From assembly GCA_030146405.1 (NCBI GenBank), contig JASLBS010000043.1, positions 1-23,184 of the forward strand: a stretch of DNA of 23,184 nucleotides, read 5' to 3'. Source of the DNA: Arthrobacter sp. Its GTDB lineage: Bacteria; Actinomycetota; Actinomycetes; Actinomycetales; Micrococcaceae. Of this stretch, positions 7,508 through 15,791 are shown piece after piece. The position numbers were made by a program, and so were the translations under genes. Under the pieces are notes generated by a model. The model saw nothing but the letters and a program-made list of their open reading frames with translations, did not search any database and was not told where the DNA came from. How positions within the stretch are numbered: position 1 is the first letter of the stretch; each line of letters begins with the position of its first letter.

Positions 7508-9193
7508 GTGGCGCAGCAAATAAACTCCCGGTTCCTCAAGTCCGCAACGACCAAGCACATCTTCGTGACTGGCGGCGTGGCCTCCTCACTCGGCAAGGGA
7601 CTGACGGCATCCAGCCTGGGTCACCTCCTCCGGGCGCGCGGCCTCTCCGTGACGATGCAGAAGCTTGATCCCTATCTGAACGTCGATCCCGGCACGATGA
7701 ACCCCTTCCAGCACGGCGAGGTCTTCGTCACGGACGACGGCGCCGAGACGGACCTGGACATCGGCCACTACGAGCGGTTCCTCGACGAGAACCTCGACGG
7801 GTCGGCGAACGTCACGACCGGTCAGGTCTACTCGACCGTCATCGCCAAGGAACGGCGGGGTGAGTACCTGGGCGACACCGTGCAGGTGATCCCGCACATC
7901 ACGGACGAGATCAAGCGCCGTATGCGACTCCCCGCAGAGGCAGGTCCCGGTAAGAAGGCTCCGGACGTCATCATCACGGAGATCGGCGGAACGGTGGGTG
8001 ACATCGAGTCGCAGCCCTTCCTGGAGTCCGCCCGCCAGGTCCGCCAGGACGTCGGGAGGAACAACGTCTTCTTCCTCCATGTGTCCCTGGTGCCGTACAT
8101 CGGTCCCTCGCAGGAACTGAAGACCAAGCCGACGCAGCACTCCGTCGCGATGCTTCGCTCCATCGGTATCCAGCCCGACGCGATCGTCATCCGGTCCGAC
8201 CGCGAGGTCCCCAAGGCGATGCGCGAGAAGATCGGTCGCATGTGCGACGTCGACATCGACGCCGTGGTCAACGCGGTCGACGCCCCCAGCATCTACGACA
8301 TCCCGAAGACCCTCCATGCCCAGGGACTCGACGCCTACATCGTGCAGGCGCTCGACCTCAAGTTCAAGGACGTCAACTGGACCAAGTGGAACAAGCTCCT
8401 CGACGTGGTGCACAACCCGAAGCACTTCGTCGAGGTCGCACTGGTGGGGAAGTACGTCGATCTTCCGGACGCCTACCTCTCCGTCACGGAGGCCCTCCGC
8501 GCCGGCGGGTTCGCCAACAAGACGAAGGTCACCATCAAATGGGTGCCCTCGGACGAGTGCCAGACACCGGAGGGTGCCAGGAAGGCCCTCGACGGCGTCG
8601 ACGCCATTTGCGTTCCCGGAGGCTTCGGCATCCGCGGCCTCGAGGGCAAGCTCGGGGCGCTGACCTACGCGCGTGAGAACAGGATCCCGACCCTCGGGCT
8701 GTGCCTCGGACTCCAGTGCATGGTCATCGAGTACGCACGGAACGTCGTCGGGCTCGAAGGCGCTTCCTCCAGCGAGTTCGAACCGGACACCGAGTTCCCC
8801 GTCATCGCCACGATGGCGGAGCAGCTGGAGATCGTGGCCGGTGACGGCGACATGGGCGGCACCATGCGGCTCGGACGCTGGGAGGCGAAGCTCCAGGAGG
8901 GCTCCGTGATCTCCGGCACCTACGGCGGGAAGACCACGGTCTTCGAGCGCCACCGCCACCGCTACGAGGTGAACAACGAGTACCGGGAGCAGATCGCAGC
9001 AGCCGGCCTCGTGTTCTCGGGAACCACCACGGACGGGAAGCTCGTCGAGTTCGCCGAGCTCCCGAAGGACGTGCACCCGTACTACGTCTCCACCCAGGCC
9101 CACCCGGAGCTGAGCTCCCGGCCCACGCGCCCGCACCCGCTCTTCGCCGGTCTCGTGAAGGCGGCACTCGAGCGCCGCGACGCGAAGGTGTGA
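7508..9193 (+). CDS. pyrG: CTP synthase
   Basis: Makes CTP from UTP, ATP and glutamine, the last step of pyrimidine nucleotide synthesis. The synthetase domain opens with KHIFVTGGVASSLGKG (P-loop at ~22-31 from this start) and includes the conserved KLDPYLNVDPGTMNPFQHGE segment. The C-terminal glutamine amidotransferase domain has nucleophile Cys399 in GLCLGLQC and His532/Glu534 in QAHPE. The length, 561 residues, is normal. Start choice is uncertain: GTG at 7508 fits a leaderless start after the TAGCCT element, while GTG at 7490 overlaps the recN stop (GTGA) and adds six residues. Neither has a ribosome binding site I trust. The stop is followed by the NUDIX start within 3 bases. Confidence 0.97.
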   Translation: MAQQINSRFLKSATTKHIFVTGGVASSLGKGLTASSLGHLLRARGLSVTMQKLDPYLNVDPGTMNPFQHGEVFVTDDGAETDLDIGHYERFLDENLDGSANVTTGQVYSTVIAKERRGEYLGDTVQVIPHITDEIKRRMRLPAEAGPGKKAPDVIITEIGGTVGDIESQPFLESARQVRQDVGRNNVFFLHVSLVPYIGPSQELKTKPTQHSVAMLRSIGIQPDAIVIRSDREVPKAMREKIGRMCDVDIDAVVNAVDAPSIYDIPKTLHAQGLDAYIVQALDLKFKDVNWTKWNKLLDVVHNPKHFVEVALVGKYVDLPDAYLSVTEALRAGGFANKTKVTIKWVPSDECQTPEGARKALDGVDAICVPGGFGIRGLEGKLGALTYARENRIPTLGLCLGLQCMVIEYARNVVGLEGASSSEFEPDTEFPVIATMAEQLEIVAGDGDMGGTMRLGRWEAKLQEGSVISGTYGGKTTVFERHRHRYEVNNEYREQIAAAGLVFSGTTTDGKLVEFAELPKDVHPYYVSTQAHPELSSRPTRPHPLFAGLVKAALERRDAKV

Positions 9194-9195
9194 GC

Positions 9196-9882
9196 ATGCG
9201 CGGACCGGGCGGCACCACGGCCTCCTTCGGCGACGAGCAGAGTCCGAGGCGCCGTCTGAGTACCGAGACGGTGTACCAGGGGCGCATCTGGGACGTGGTC
9301 AGCGACAGGTTCACCCTGGGTGACGACGACGAGGCGATCACCCGCGACTACATCCAGCACCCCGGTGCTGTGGCGGTCCTGGTGCTCGATGATGCCGACC
9401 GCGTGCTCCTGCTGCGCCAGTACCGGCACCCGGTGCGCATGGCCCTCTGGGAGATCCCGGCGGGTCTCCTCGACGAGGAGGGCGAGGACTTCGTGGACGC
9501 CGCGGCTCGCGAGCTCGCGGAGGAGGCGGACCTCACCGCAGAGCGGTGGGACGTCCTCGTGGATCTCTTCCTCTCACCCGGGTCCTCCTCCGAGGCACTC
9601 CGGATCTACCTCGCACGGGGGGTGGGGGCGGTGCCCGAGGCCGACCGCCACACGCGGACGCACGAGGAAGCGGAGATCGAGCTGCGCTGGGTGAGCCTCG
9701 ATGACGCCGTCACTGCTGTCCTCGAGGGGCGCATCCACAGTCCGTCGGCGGTCGCGGCGATCATGGCCGTCCGGGTGGCCCGGGAGACCGGTTTCGCGGA
9801 ACTTCGAGCGGCGACCACCCCCTGGCCCGAGCATCCCAGCCAGCACTCCACCTGGCCGCGCGGCGCCGTGCTCGAGGACTGA
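9196..9882 (+). CDS. NUDIX hydrolase, ADP-ribose pyrophosphatase type
   Basis: 228 residues. The NUDIX box begins at GLLDEEGED and continues AAARELAEEADL (residues ~90-113). It has six rather than five residues between the first Gly and Glu, and the usual late Gly is Asp. I recall the same extra residue in the M. tuberculosis ADP-ribose pyrophosphatase Rv1700, which also follows pyrG, so this is probably a family trait. The preceding WEIPAG and the RQYRHPV segment are typical of the ADP-ribose/NudF-like subfamily. It likely hydrolyses ADP-ribose to AMP and ribose-5-phosphate; the substrate is inferred. ATG at 9196 has GAAGG seven bases upstream. GTG at 9190 (GTGA overlap with the pyrG stop) is the alternative. 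xerD follows after five bases. Confidence 0.9.
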   Translation: MRGPGGTTASFGDEQSPRRRLSTETVYQGRIWDVVSDRFTLGDDDEAITRDYIQHPGAVAVLVLDDADRVLLLRQYRHPVRMALWEIPAGLLDEEGEDFVDAAARELAEEADLTAERWDVLVDLFLSPGSSSEALRIYLARGVGAVPEADRHTRTHEEAEIELRWVSLDDAVTAVLEGRIHSPSAVAAIMAVRVARETGFAELRAATTPWPEHPSQHSTWPRGAVLED

Positions 9883-9887
9883 CCACC

Positions 9888-10850
9888 GTGCAGGTTCCGG
9901 CCGCCGGGAAGACCGACGGGCCGCTGGCCGACCTCGTCCGCGACTACCTGCACCACATGTCGGTGGAGCGGGGCCTGTCCGTCAACACGCTGGCCGCCTA
10001 CCGGCGGGATCTCCGCCGTTACGAGCTGTTCCTCCGCTCCCGCGGTGTGGAGGATCCCCGCCTGATCAGCAGGCATGACGTGTCCGCCTTCGCCCGGGCG
10101 GTGACCACCGGCGAGGACGGCCTGGCGCCCCTGAGTCCGCGGTCGGCGGCCCGGGGGATCGTGGCGGTACGGGGCCTGCACCGGTTCTGGGCGCTCGAGG
10201 GGATCACGGAGGGTGATCCTGCGTGTGATGTCCACCCGCCGATGACCGGGCAACGGCTGCCGAAGGCGATCCCGGTGGCCGAGGTGGTGCGGATCCTCGA
10301 GGCCGTGGATACCACGACGGCCTCGGGGCAGCGCGATCGCGCACTGCTCGAGTTCCTCTACTCCACCGGCGCACGGATCAGTGAGGCCGTGGGCCTGGAC
10401 GTCGACGACGTCTCGGTGACGGAGGCACTCGAGGGACCCGCCGTCGTGCGCCTGCTCGGCAAGGGCTCGAAGGAGAGGCTGGTGCCCATGGGTTCCTACG
10501 CCGCCCGTGCCGTCGATGCGTACCTGGTGCGGGGGCGTCCGGTCCTCGATGCCAAGGGCAAGGGCAGCCCGGCGCTGTTCCTCAACAAGCGCGGCGGGCG
10601 CCTGAGCCGCCAGAGTGCCTGGACCATCCTGAAAAGTGCGACGGAACGCGCGCAGGTACACCGCGACGTCTCGCCCCACACACTGCGACACTCGTTCGCC
10701 ACCCATCTGCTGGAGGGCGGTGCCGACGTGCGGGTGGTCCAGGAACTTCTCGGCCACGCCTCCGTGACCACCACCCAGGTGTACACGCTGGTGACCGCAG
10801 ATACGCTGCGCGAGGTCTACGCCGCTGCGCACCCGCGGGCCCATGCCTGA
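9888..10850 (+). CDS. xerD: Tyrosine recombinase XerD
   Basis: 320-residue site-specific recombinase that, with XerC, resolves chromosome dimers at dif. The N-terminal SAM-like DNA-binding domain (residues ~12-105, DYLHHMSVERGLSVNTLAAY) precedes the catalytic domain with Arg163 (STGARISE), Lys192 (GKGSKER), His264 and Arg267 (SPHTLRHSFATH), His290 (LLGHASV) and nucleophile Tyr299 (TTQVYT). All catalytic residues are present. GTG at 9888 follows the NUDIX stop by five bases. The position after pyrG and NUDIX matches M. tuberculosis Rv1699-Rv1701, which marks it as the core XerD rather than a phage or integron integrase. The stop overlaps the next start by 8 bases (ATGCCTGA). Confidence 0.95.
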   Translation: MQVPAAGKTDGPLADLVRDYLHHMSVERGLSVNTLAAYRRDLRRYELFLRSRGVEDPRLISRHDVSAFARAVTTGEDGLAPLSPRSAARGIVAVRGLHRFWALEGITEGDPACDVHPPMTGQRLPKAIPVAEVVRILEAVDTTTASGQRDRALLEFLYSTGARISEAVGLDVDDVSVTEALEGPAVVRLLGKGSKERLVPMGSYAARAVDAYLVRGRPVLDAKGKGSPALFLNKRGGRLSRQSAWTILKSATERAQVHRDVSPHTLRHSFATHLLEGGADVRVVQELLGHASVTTTQVYTLVTADTLREVYAAAHPRAHA

Positions 10851-11439
10851 CCGTCCGGGCTCGTACGGCCTGTCCGCGGGGAACGCGGCACCGGGTGAGT
10901 GGCTCACCGTCGACGACGTCACCTACCGGTGCGTCACCCTGTGCTTCCTCTTCCGGTCACGGAGCGGCGTCCGCGAGGTGCTGCTCGGGCTCAAGCGGAC
11001 GGGTTTCGGTACCGGGCGGGTGGTAGGTCTGGGCGGGAAGATCGACGGTGCGGAGACGGCCCTCGAGGGCGCCGTCCGGGAAGTGGCCGAGGAGAGCGGC
11101 ATCACCCTTGCCCCGGACACGCTGGAACGCGCCGGGCGGATCCGCTGGTCCTTCCCCGCGGCGCCCCGGACGAACATGGTGGCGTTCCTGTTCACCGCCG
11201 ATGCCGGGGCTGCCATAGTGGTCCCCAGCGAGGAGATCGAGCCCCGGTGGTACCGTTTCGACGCGCTCCCCTGGGAGGGCATGTGGCAGGATGCCCCCGC
11301 CTGGTTGCCCGCCGTCCTCGAGGGGTGCGTCATCGACGCACGGATCGTGATGGCGGAGGACAACCAGGGTGTTGCGCGCGTCGTGGTGGACCGGGAGGAT
11401 CAGCCCCCGGTCACGTGCCGTTCGTCCGGGCCGTTGTAG
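10843..11439 (+). CDS. NUDIX hydrolase, MTH1-like (probable 8-oxo-dGTP diphosphatase)
   Basis: 198 residues with a perfect NUDIX box at 65-87: GKIDGAE, then REVAEESGI (Gly65, Glu71, Arg79, Glu80, Glu83, Glu84, Gly86). The GLGGKIDGAET context, the WSFPAAPRTNMVAFLF strand pair and the later PRWYRFDALPWEGMW segment resemble the MTH1/NUDT1 group, which removes oxidised purine nucleotides; substrate is inferred from that resemblance. ATG at 10843 overlaps the xerD stop by 8 bases, so it is probably co-translated with xerD. Its last ~13 codons overlap the end of prpC on the other strand (11400-11439), and no terminator hairpin is evident between the two converging genes. Confidence 0.9.
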   Translation: MPDRPGSYGLSAGNAAPGEWLTVDDVTYRCVTLCFLFRSRSGVREVLLGLKRTGFGTGRVVGLGGKIDGAETALEGAVREVAEESGITLAPDTLERAGRIRWSFPAAPRTNMVAFLFTADAGAAIVVPSEEIEPRWYRFDALPWEGMWQDAPAWLPAVLEGCVIDARIVMAEDNQGVARVVVDREDQPPVTCRSSGPL

Positions 11440-12545
11440 GCGCTGAGCGGGCGGATGAGCGAGTTCGCCGCCGCCTGCTCCATCACGTGCGCGGTCCATC
11501 CGGTGATGCGTGCCGCGATGAAGAGCGAGGTGAACATCTCGGTGTCGAAGCCCATGAGGTGGTACACGGGTCCGGCGGGGTAGTCGAGGTTCGGCTTGAT
11601 GCCCTTCGCCTCGTCCATCGCCGTCTCCAGTCCCTCGTACAGGCCGAGGATCTCGCCGCGCCCGTAGTACTCGATCATGGCGTCGAGGGCGGCTTTCATG
11701 GTGGGCACGCGGGAATCGCCGCTCTTGTAGACACGGTGGCCGAAGCCCATGACCTTCTTCTTCGACGCCAGGGCGTCCTCCATCCAGGCCTTGGCCCGGG
11801 CCGCGGCATCCTCGGCGGATTCGTCCTGCCGGATGCCGATCTCCTCGAAGGTGTGCATGACGGCCTCGTTCGCTCCGCCGTGCAGGGACCCCTTGAGGGC
11901 CCCGATGGCCCCCGTCACCGCTGAGTGCAGATCGGAGAGTGTCGACGTGATCACCCGAGCGGTGAAGGTGGACGCGTTGAAGGAGTGTTCGGCGTACAGG
12001 ATCATCGAGATGTCGAAGGCACGCACCACCTCCGCCGGAGCCTCCTCGCCGAAGGTCATCCACAGGAAGTTCGCCGAGTACCCCAGGTCCTCCCGGGGCT
12101 CCACCAGGGCCTCGCCGCGACGACGCCGCTGGTCGTACGCCACCACGGCGGGGAACACCGCGAAGAGCGTCGCAGCCTTCTCCAGATTCGCCTCGCGGGA
12201 GCTGTCCCCGGCGAGGGGGTGGCCGGCACCCAGCACCGATACCGCGGTACGGGCCACGTCCATGGGATGTGCCGTGAGGGGCAGCAGGTCGATGGCTGCG
12301 ACCACCGACGCGGGAAGCGCGCGGTGTGCCCGCTCGAAGGCATCGGACCGGCGACGCTCGGAGGCGTCCGGGAGCTCTCCGTTCCACAGCAGGTGAGCGA
12401 CGTCCTCGATCTCACGGTGTCCGGCGAGCTCCTGCACCGGGTAGCCCCGGTACAGGAGCGAATTGGTGTCGGGGTTGACCTTCGAGATGGCGGTGTGATC
12501 CACCACGACCCCCGCGAGCCCCTTGTGGATCTGCTCTTCTGTCAT
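11400..12545 (-). CDS. prpC: 2-methylcitrate synthase (citrate synthase family)
   Basis: 381-residue type I citrate synthase that condenses propionyl-CoA with oxaloacetate to 2-methylcitrate, the entry step of the methylcitrate cycle. Catalytic residues are His222 (LHGGANE), His270 (GFGHRVYKSGD) and Asp321 (DYPAGPVYH); EHSFNAST lies at 186-193. The N-terminus (IHKGLAGVVVDHTAISKVN) and ~380-residue length fit the short methylcitrate/citrate synthase group rather than the longer housekeeping enzyme, and the neighbours prpB and prpD settle the assignment. It probably retains some citrate synthase activity, as relatives do. ATG at 12545 has GGAGGAG upstream and overlaps the prpB stop by 4 bases (ATGA). 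It is the last gene of the reverse operon. Confidence 0.95.
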   Translation of the reverse strand: MTEEQIHKGLAGVVVDHTAISKVNPDTNSLLYRGYPVQELAGHREIEDVAHLLWNGELPDASERRRSDAFERAHRALPASVVAAIDLLPLTAHPMDVARTAVSVLGAGHPLAGDSSREANLEKAATLFAVFPAVVAYDQRRRRGEALVEPREDLGYSANFLWMTFGEEAPAEVVRAFDISMILYAEHSFNASTFTARVITSTLSDLHSAVTGAIGALKGSLHGGANEAVMHTFEEIGIRQDESAEDAAARAKAWMEDALASKKKVMGFGHRVYKSGDSRVPTMKAALDAMIEYYGRGEILGLYEGLETAMDEAKGIKPNLDYPAGPVYHLMGFDTEMFTSLFIAARITGWTAHVMEQAAANSLIRPLSAYNGPDERHVTGG

Positions 12546-13528
12546 CGTCGCTCCTCCAGTGGTCGTGCTCGGTTCGTGCTTCGTGGTCGCGGAACGGGTC
12601 GGGAATGCGGCCCGCGCTGCTGGCCTGCCCCACCGGGCACTTCGAAGTCGAAGACGGAGGAATCGAAGCGGTTGTACCCCTCGTAGTCCACCAGCTCGTA
12701 GAGCCGGCCCCTCGTCTGCATCTCCGCCACAGCGTGCTCCTGCGTGCCGTGGGCCCTGATCGAGTCCAGCGTACGCTCGGCTGCGCCCATGGCACTGCGC
12801 AGCAGGGTGACCGGGTAGATCACCAGCGTGGCCCCCGCCTCCTGCAGCTGCTCCGCCGTGAAGAGCTCACTCTTGCCGAACTCCGTCATGTTCGCGAGGA
12901 TCGGGACGTCCACCACGGCCCGGATGGCACGGAACTCGTCGAGGTCCCGCATCGCCTCGGGGAAGATGGCATCCGCGCCCGCGTCGACCAGTGCCCGGCA
13001 ACGATCCTGGGTGGCTTCGAGGGTGTCCGTTCCACGAAGGTCCGTGCGTGCCAGGATGAGGAAGTCGGGATCGCGTCGCGCGTCCGCAGCCGCTCGCACG
13101 CGCTTGGCTGCGGTGTCGAGGTCCACCACGTTCTTGCCGTCGAGGTGCCCGCACCGCTTGGGGTTGAACTGGTCCTCGATGTGGCAGCCGGCGAGCCCCG
13201 CGTTCTCCAGCTCCTGCACGGTCCGGGCCACGTTCATGGGCTCGCCGAAGCCGGTGTCGGCATCCACGATCGAGGGCAGGTCGGTCATGCGGGCGATCTG
13301 TCCGGCGCGCTGTGCCACCTCGGTCAGGGTGGTCAGGCCGATGTCGGGCAGGCCGAGATCCGCGGCGATGACCGCTCCGGAGATGTAGACGCCGTCGAAT
13401 CCCTTGTCCTCGATGAGGCGCGCCGACAGCGGATTGAAGGCGCCCGGGAATTGCTGGAGGCGACCGGAGGCCAGCGCATCCCGCAGGGTCCGTCGCTTCT
13501 GTTCAGGGGTGACGTTCGAGTACAGCAT
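12542..13528 (-). CDS. prpB: 2-methylisocitrate lyase
   Basis: 328-residue member of the isocitrate lyase/PEP mutase superfamily that cleaves 2-methylisocitrate to pyruvate and succinate. Diagnostic features are VDADTGFG at 88-95 (metal-binding Asp89/Asp91), the catalytic loop KRCGH at 124-128 with Cys126 in the context FNPKRCGHLDGKNVV, and the C-terminal YEGYNRFDSSVF segment. The family is usually close to 300 residues. The last ~30 residues (299-328, after FEVP) are an unusual Arg/Pro-rich tail that could be a late frameshift or a real extension. ATG at 13528 has AGGAAAGGG upstream. The stop overlaps the prpC start by 4 bases, so the two are translationally coupled. Confidence 0.94.
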   Translation of the reverse strand: MLYSNVTPEQKRRTLRDALASGRLQQFPGAFNPLSARLIEDKGFDGVYISGAVIAADLGLPDIGLTTLTEVAQRAGQIARMTDLPSIVDADTGFGEPMNVARTVQELENAGLAGCHIEDQFNPKRCGHLDGKNVVDLDTAAKRVRAAADARRDPDFLILARTDLRGTDTLEATQDRCRALVDAGADAIFPEAMRDLDEFRAIRAVVDVPILANMTEFGKSELFTAEQLQEAGATLVIYPVTLLRSAMGAAERTLDSIRAHGTQEHAVAEMQTRGRLYELVDYEGYNRFDSSVFDFEVPGGAGQQRGPHSRPVPRPRSTNRARPLEERR

Positions 13529-13540
13529 GGTTGCCCTTTC

Positions 13541-15061
13541 CTACAGGAGTCCCTGCGGCGCGCTCGCCGCATCGATGTACCCCGGGCGCGCCACGATGTT
13601 CAGCCGGCCGAGGGAACCTGCCGGGAGATCGGGCAACTGTTCGACGGCTGCCACGAATCGATCCAGCTCGGCGTCCTCGACGATCCCCGCAGCCAGCATC
13701 CGCAGCTTCGCGATGTAGTCCGCGCGGGCGAAGGGACGGGCGCCGAGCGGATGCGCGTCGGCCACCGCGATCTCGTCCGTGACCACCGTGCCGTCGACGA
13801 GGGTGATCTCCACCCTGCCCCCGAAGGCCTTCTCCGCGATGTCCAGCGAGTGGTACCGGCGGGTCCATTCCGGATCCTCGAGCGTGGTGACCTTGTGCCA
13901 GAGGGCCACGGTGTCAGGCCGTGCCGCTCGTGCAGGCGCGTAGGAGTCCTCGTGGTGCCACCGGCCGTCCTGCAGTGCCACCGTGAAGATGTAGGGGATG
14001 GAGTGGTCGAGCGTCTCACGTGAGGCCGTCGGATCGTACTTCTGGGGATCGTTGGCCCCGGATCCGATGACGAAGTGGGTGTGGTGCGAGGTGTGGATGA
14101 CCACGGAGGCGACGTTCGCGGGGTCGGTGGTCTCCGGGTGCTCACGGTGCAGCCGCCGCGCACAATCGATCCACGCCTGCGCCTGGTACTCCGCGGAGTG
14201 CTCCTTCGTATAGGTGTCGAGGATCGCGCGCTTCGCCTCACCTGCGGCCGGCAGGGGTACCCCGTAGGACGCGTCCGGGCCGTCGAGCAGCCACGCGATG
14301 ACGCCGTCCTCACCCTCGTAGATCGGGGTCGGTGATGTCTGTCGGCGCATCGCCCGGTCCACTGCCTCCACGGCCATCTTGCCGGCGAAGGCAGGGGCGT
14401 GGGCCTTCCAGGTGGAGATCTCGCCCTTGCGCGACTGCCGCGTGGCCGTGGTGGTGTGCAGCGCCTGCCCCACGGCGTGGAAGATCACCTCCGCGTCCAG
14501 TCCCAGCAGCGTGCCGATGCCGGCAGCGGCCGAGGGGCCGAGGTGGGCCACATGGTCGATCTTGTGCTCGTGGAGGCAGATCGCCTTCACGAGGTCCACC
14601 TGGATCTCGTAACCGGTCGTGATCGCACGTACGAGGTCGTGGCCGGAGGCGCCGGTGTGCTGAGCCGCGGCGAGGACGGGCGGGATGTTGTCACCCGGGT
14701 GCGAGTAGTCGGCCGCCAGGAATGTGTCGTGGTAGTCGAGCTCCCGGACCGCCACGCCGTTGGCCCACGCCGCCCATTCGGCGGACACGGGGGTATCGAC
14801 CCCGAACACCGACGCACCCGAGCCATGGGCGGACACCGGGTGGCTCGCAGCCTGCGCACGGGCCGCGACGACGGGTGCGCGGTTGAGCGACGCGATCGCC
14901 ACGGATGCGTTGTCGATGATCCGGTTGATCACCATGTCCCTGACCTCCGGGGTCACCGCGACGGGGTCGACGGCCACCTGCGCGATCTTCCACGCGAGCT
15001 GTCCCTCCCTGGGCAGGTTCTCCTCGCTGCGGTGGACGCGGACGGGATGGAGTTCGACCAT
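13541..15061 (-). CDS. prpD: 2-methylcitrate dehydratase (MmgE/PrpD family)
   Basis: 506-residue MmgE/PrpD protein that dehydrates 2-methylcitrate to 2-methyl-cis-aconitate. Family landmarks are visible: LDYHDT at 108-113 and SHPGDN at 120-125, followed by the helical domain (ARELDY...GYEIQV) and a C-terminal domain with GRVEITLVDGTVV. ATG at 15061 has GAGGAA in its leader and is preferred over the 36-codon longer open frame, which runs back into the gntR gene. It lies 16 bases downstream of gntR and 12 bases before prpB. No dedicated methylaconitate hydratase or aconitase gene accompanies it, so the hydration step is presumably done by the housekeeping aconitase or by PrpD itself. Confidence 0.95.
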   Translation of the reverse strand: MVELHPVRVHRSEENLPREGQLAWKIAQVAVDPVAVTPEVRDMVINRIIDNASVAIASLNRAPVVAARAQAASHPVSAHGSGASVFGVDTPVSAEWAAWANGVAVRELDYHDTFLAADYSHPGDNIPPVLAAAQHTGASGHDLVRAITTGYEIQVDLVKAICLHEHKIDHVAHLGPSAAAGIGTLLGLDAEVIFHAVGQALHTTTATRQSRKGEISTWKAHAPAFAGKMAVEAVDRAMRRQTSPTPIYEGEDGVIAWLLDGPDASYGVPLPAAGEAKRAILDTYTKEHSAEYQAQAWIDCARRLHREHPETTDPANVASVVIHTSHHTHFVIGSGANDPQKYDPTASRETLDHSIPYIFTVALQDGRWHHEDSYAPARAARPDTVALWHKVTTLEDPEWTRRYHSLDIAEKAFGGRVEITLVDGTVVTDEIAVADAHPLGARPFARADYIAKLRMLAAGIVEDAELDRFVAAVEQLPDLPAGSLGRLNIVARPGYIDAASAPQGLL

Positions 15062-15077
15062 GGTGTTCCTCGTTCTC

Positions 15078-15728
15078 TCAGTGGTTGGACGCGCCTGGAT
15101 GCGGGGTGAGCAGGTGCTGAAGGCTGTTGTGCAGGTGGACGCGCATCGATGCTTCCGCGAGATCCGCATTGCCGGCGCTTAGTGCGGCGGCGATCTGCTC
15201 GTGCTCGCGCGCCGACGCGAGGAGCCGGTCGGGGTTGTCGCGGGCGAGCCTGCGGACCCGCGCGAGGTGCGTGCGGAGGGTCTTCCGGGCCTGGTGGAGG
15301 TAGGGGTTCCGGGCTGCTGCGTCGATCTCCTCGTCGAGTCGGGACACTAAGGCGTAGTAACCGGACTGGTGGTCGTCGCCGCGCTCGATGAGGTGTCCGG
15401 CCGAGCCGAACTCCCCGGCGAGCGCGGTGAAGGTCGCAGGATCACCGCGGTGGGCGGCCAGCCGGACGGCAGCACACTCGAGGGGGAGCCGGGCGTCGAA
15501 CAGGTCGCCGACGGCGTCCAGGGAGATCGCTGAGACCACCACGCCTCGGCCCGGATGGGCAGTGGCGAGGCCATCGGCGACCAGGCGTGAGAGGGCTTCG
15601 CGCAGCGGTGTCCTCGAGACGCCGAGCCGGGCGGACTGCTCCACCTCGGCCAGCACGTCCCCGGGGGAGAGCCGCCACTCCACGATGTCCGAGCGGAGGG
15701 TTGCGTAGGCGCGGTCGCTCGCGCGCAT
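15078..15728 (-). CDS. GntR family regulator, FadR/FCD subfamily
   Basis: 216-residue transcription factor. A winged helix-turn-helix (residues ~5-67, with LGVSRTPLREALSRL as the recognition region at 35-49) precedes an FCD ligand-binding domain (~75-205). His154, His176 (EHEQI) and His198 are spaced like the FCD metal ligands, with Asp132 a possible fourth, so it may bind a metal-held carboxylate ligand such as a methylcitrate-cycle intermediate; this is inference. It is the first gene of the prp operon on the same strand, 16 bases before prpD, so it probably controls its own operon. ATG at 15728 has GGGAGG four bases upstream. Other prp operons are often controlled by unrelated PrpR proteins, so this is a different control solution. 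Confidence 0.9.
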   Translation of the reverse strand: MRASDRAYATLRSDIVEWRLSPGDVLAEVEQSARLGVSRTPLREALSRLVADGLATAHPGRGVVVSAISLDAVGDLFDARLPLECAAVRLAAHRGDPATFTALAGEFGSAGHLIERGDDHQSGYYALVSRLDEEIDAAARNPYLHQARKTLRTHLARVRRLARDNPDRLLASAREHEQIAAALSAGNADLAEASMRVHLHNSLQHLLTPHPGASNH

Positions 15729-15791
15729 GGTGCCTCCCGTCCATGGTCATCGGCGTCCTCGACTGATCCTGAGGGTGACCGGTTCCCTTCC

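Noticed and set aside
7586..9136. 516-codon reverse open frame opposite pyrG
   Set aside because: pyrG on the forward strand has complete catalytic motifs; the reverse product is compositionally odd (many Asp, Val, His) and lacks any recognisable domain.
9888..10850. Tyrosine recombinase as a sign of a prophage or genomic island
   Set aside because: The gene order with pyrG and NUDIX and the full XerD sequence identify it as the core chromosome-dimer recombinase; no att-like repeats or phage genes are seen.
12605..14023. 472-codon forward open frame across prpC-prpB-prpD
   Set aside because: It crosses several well-supported reverse genes and shows only antisense-type composition.
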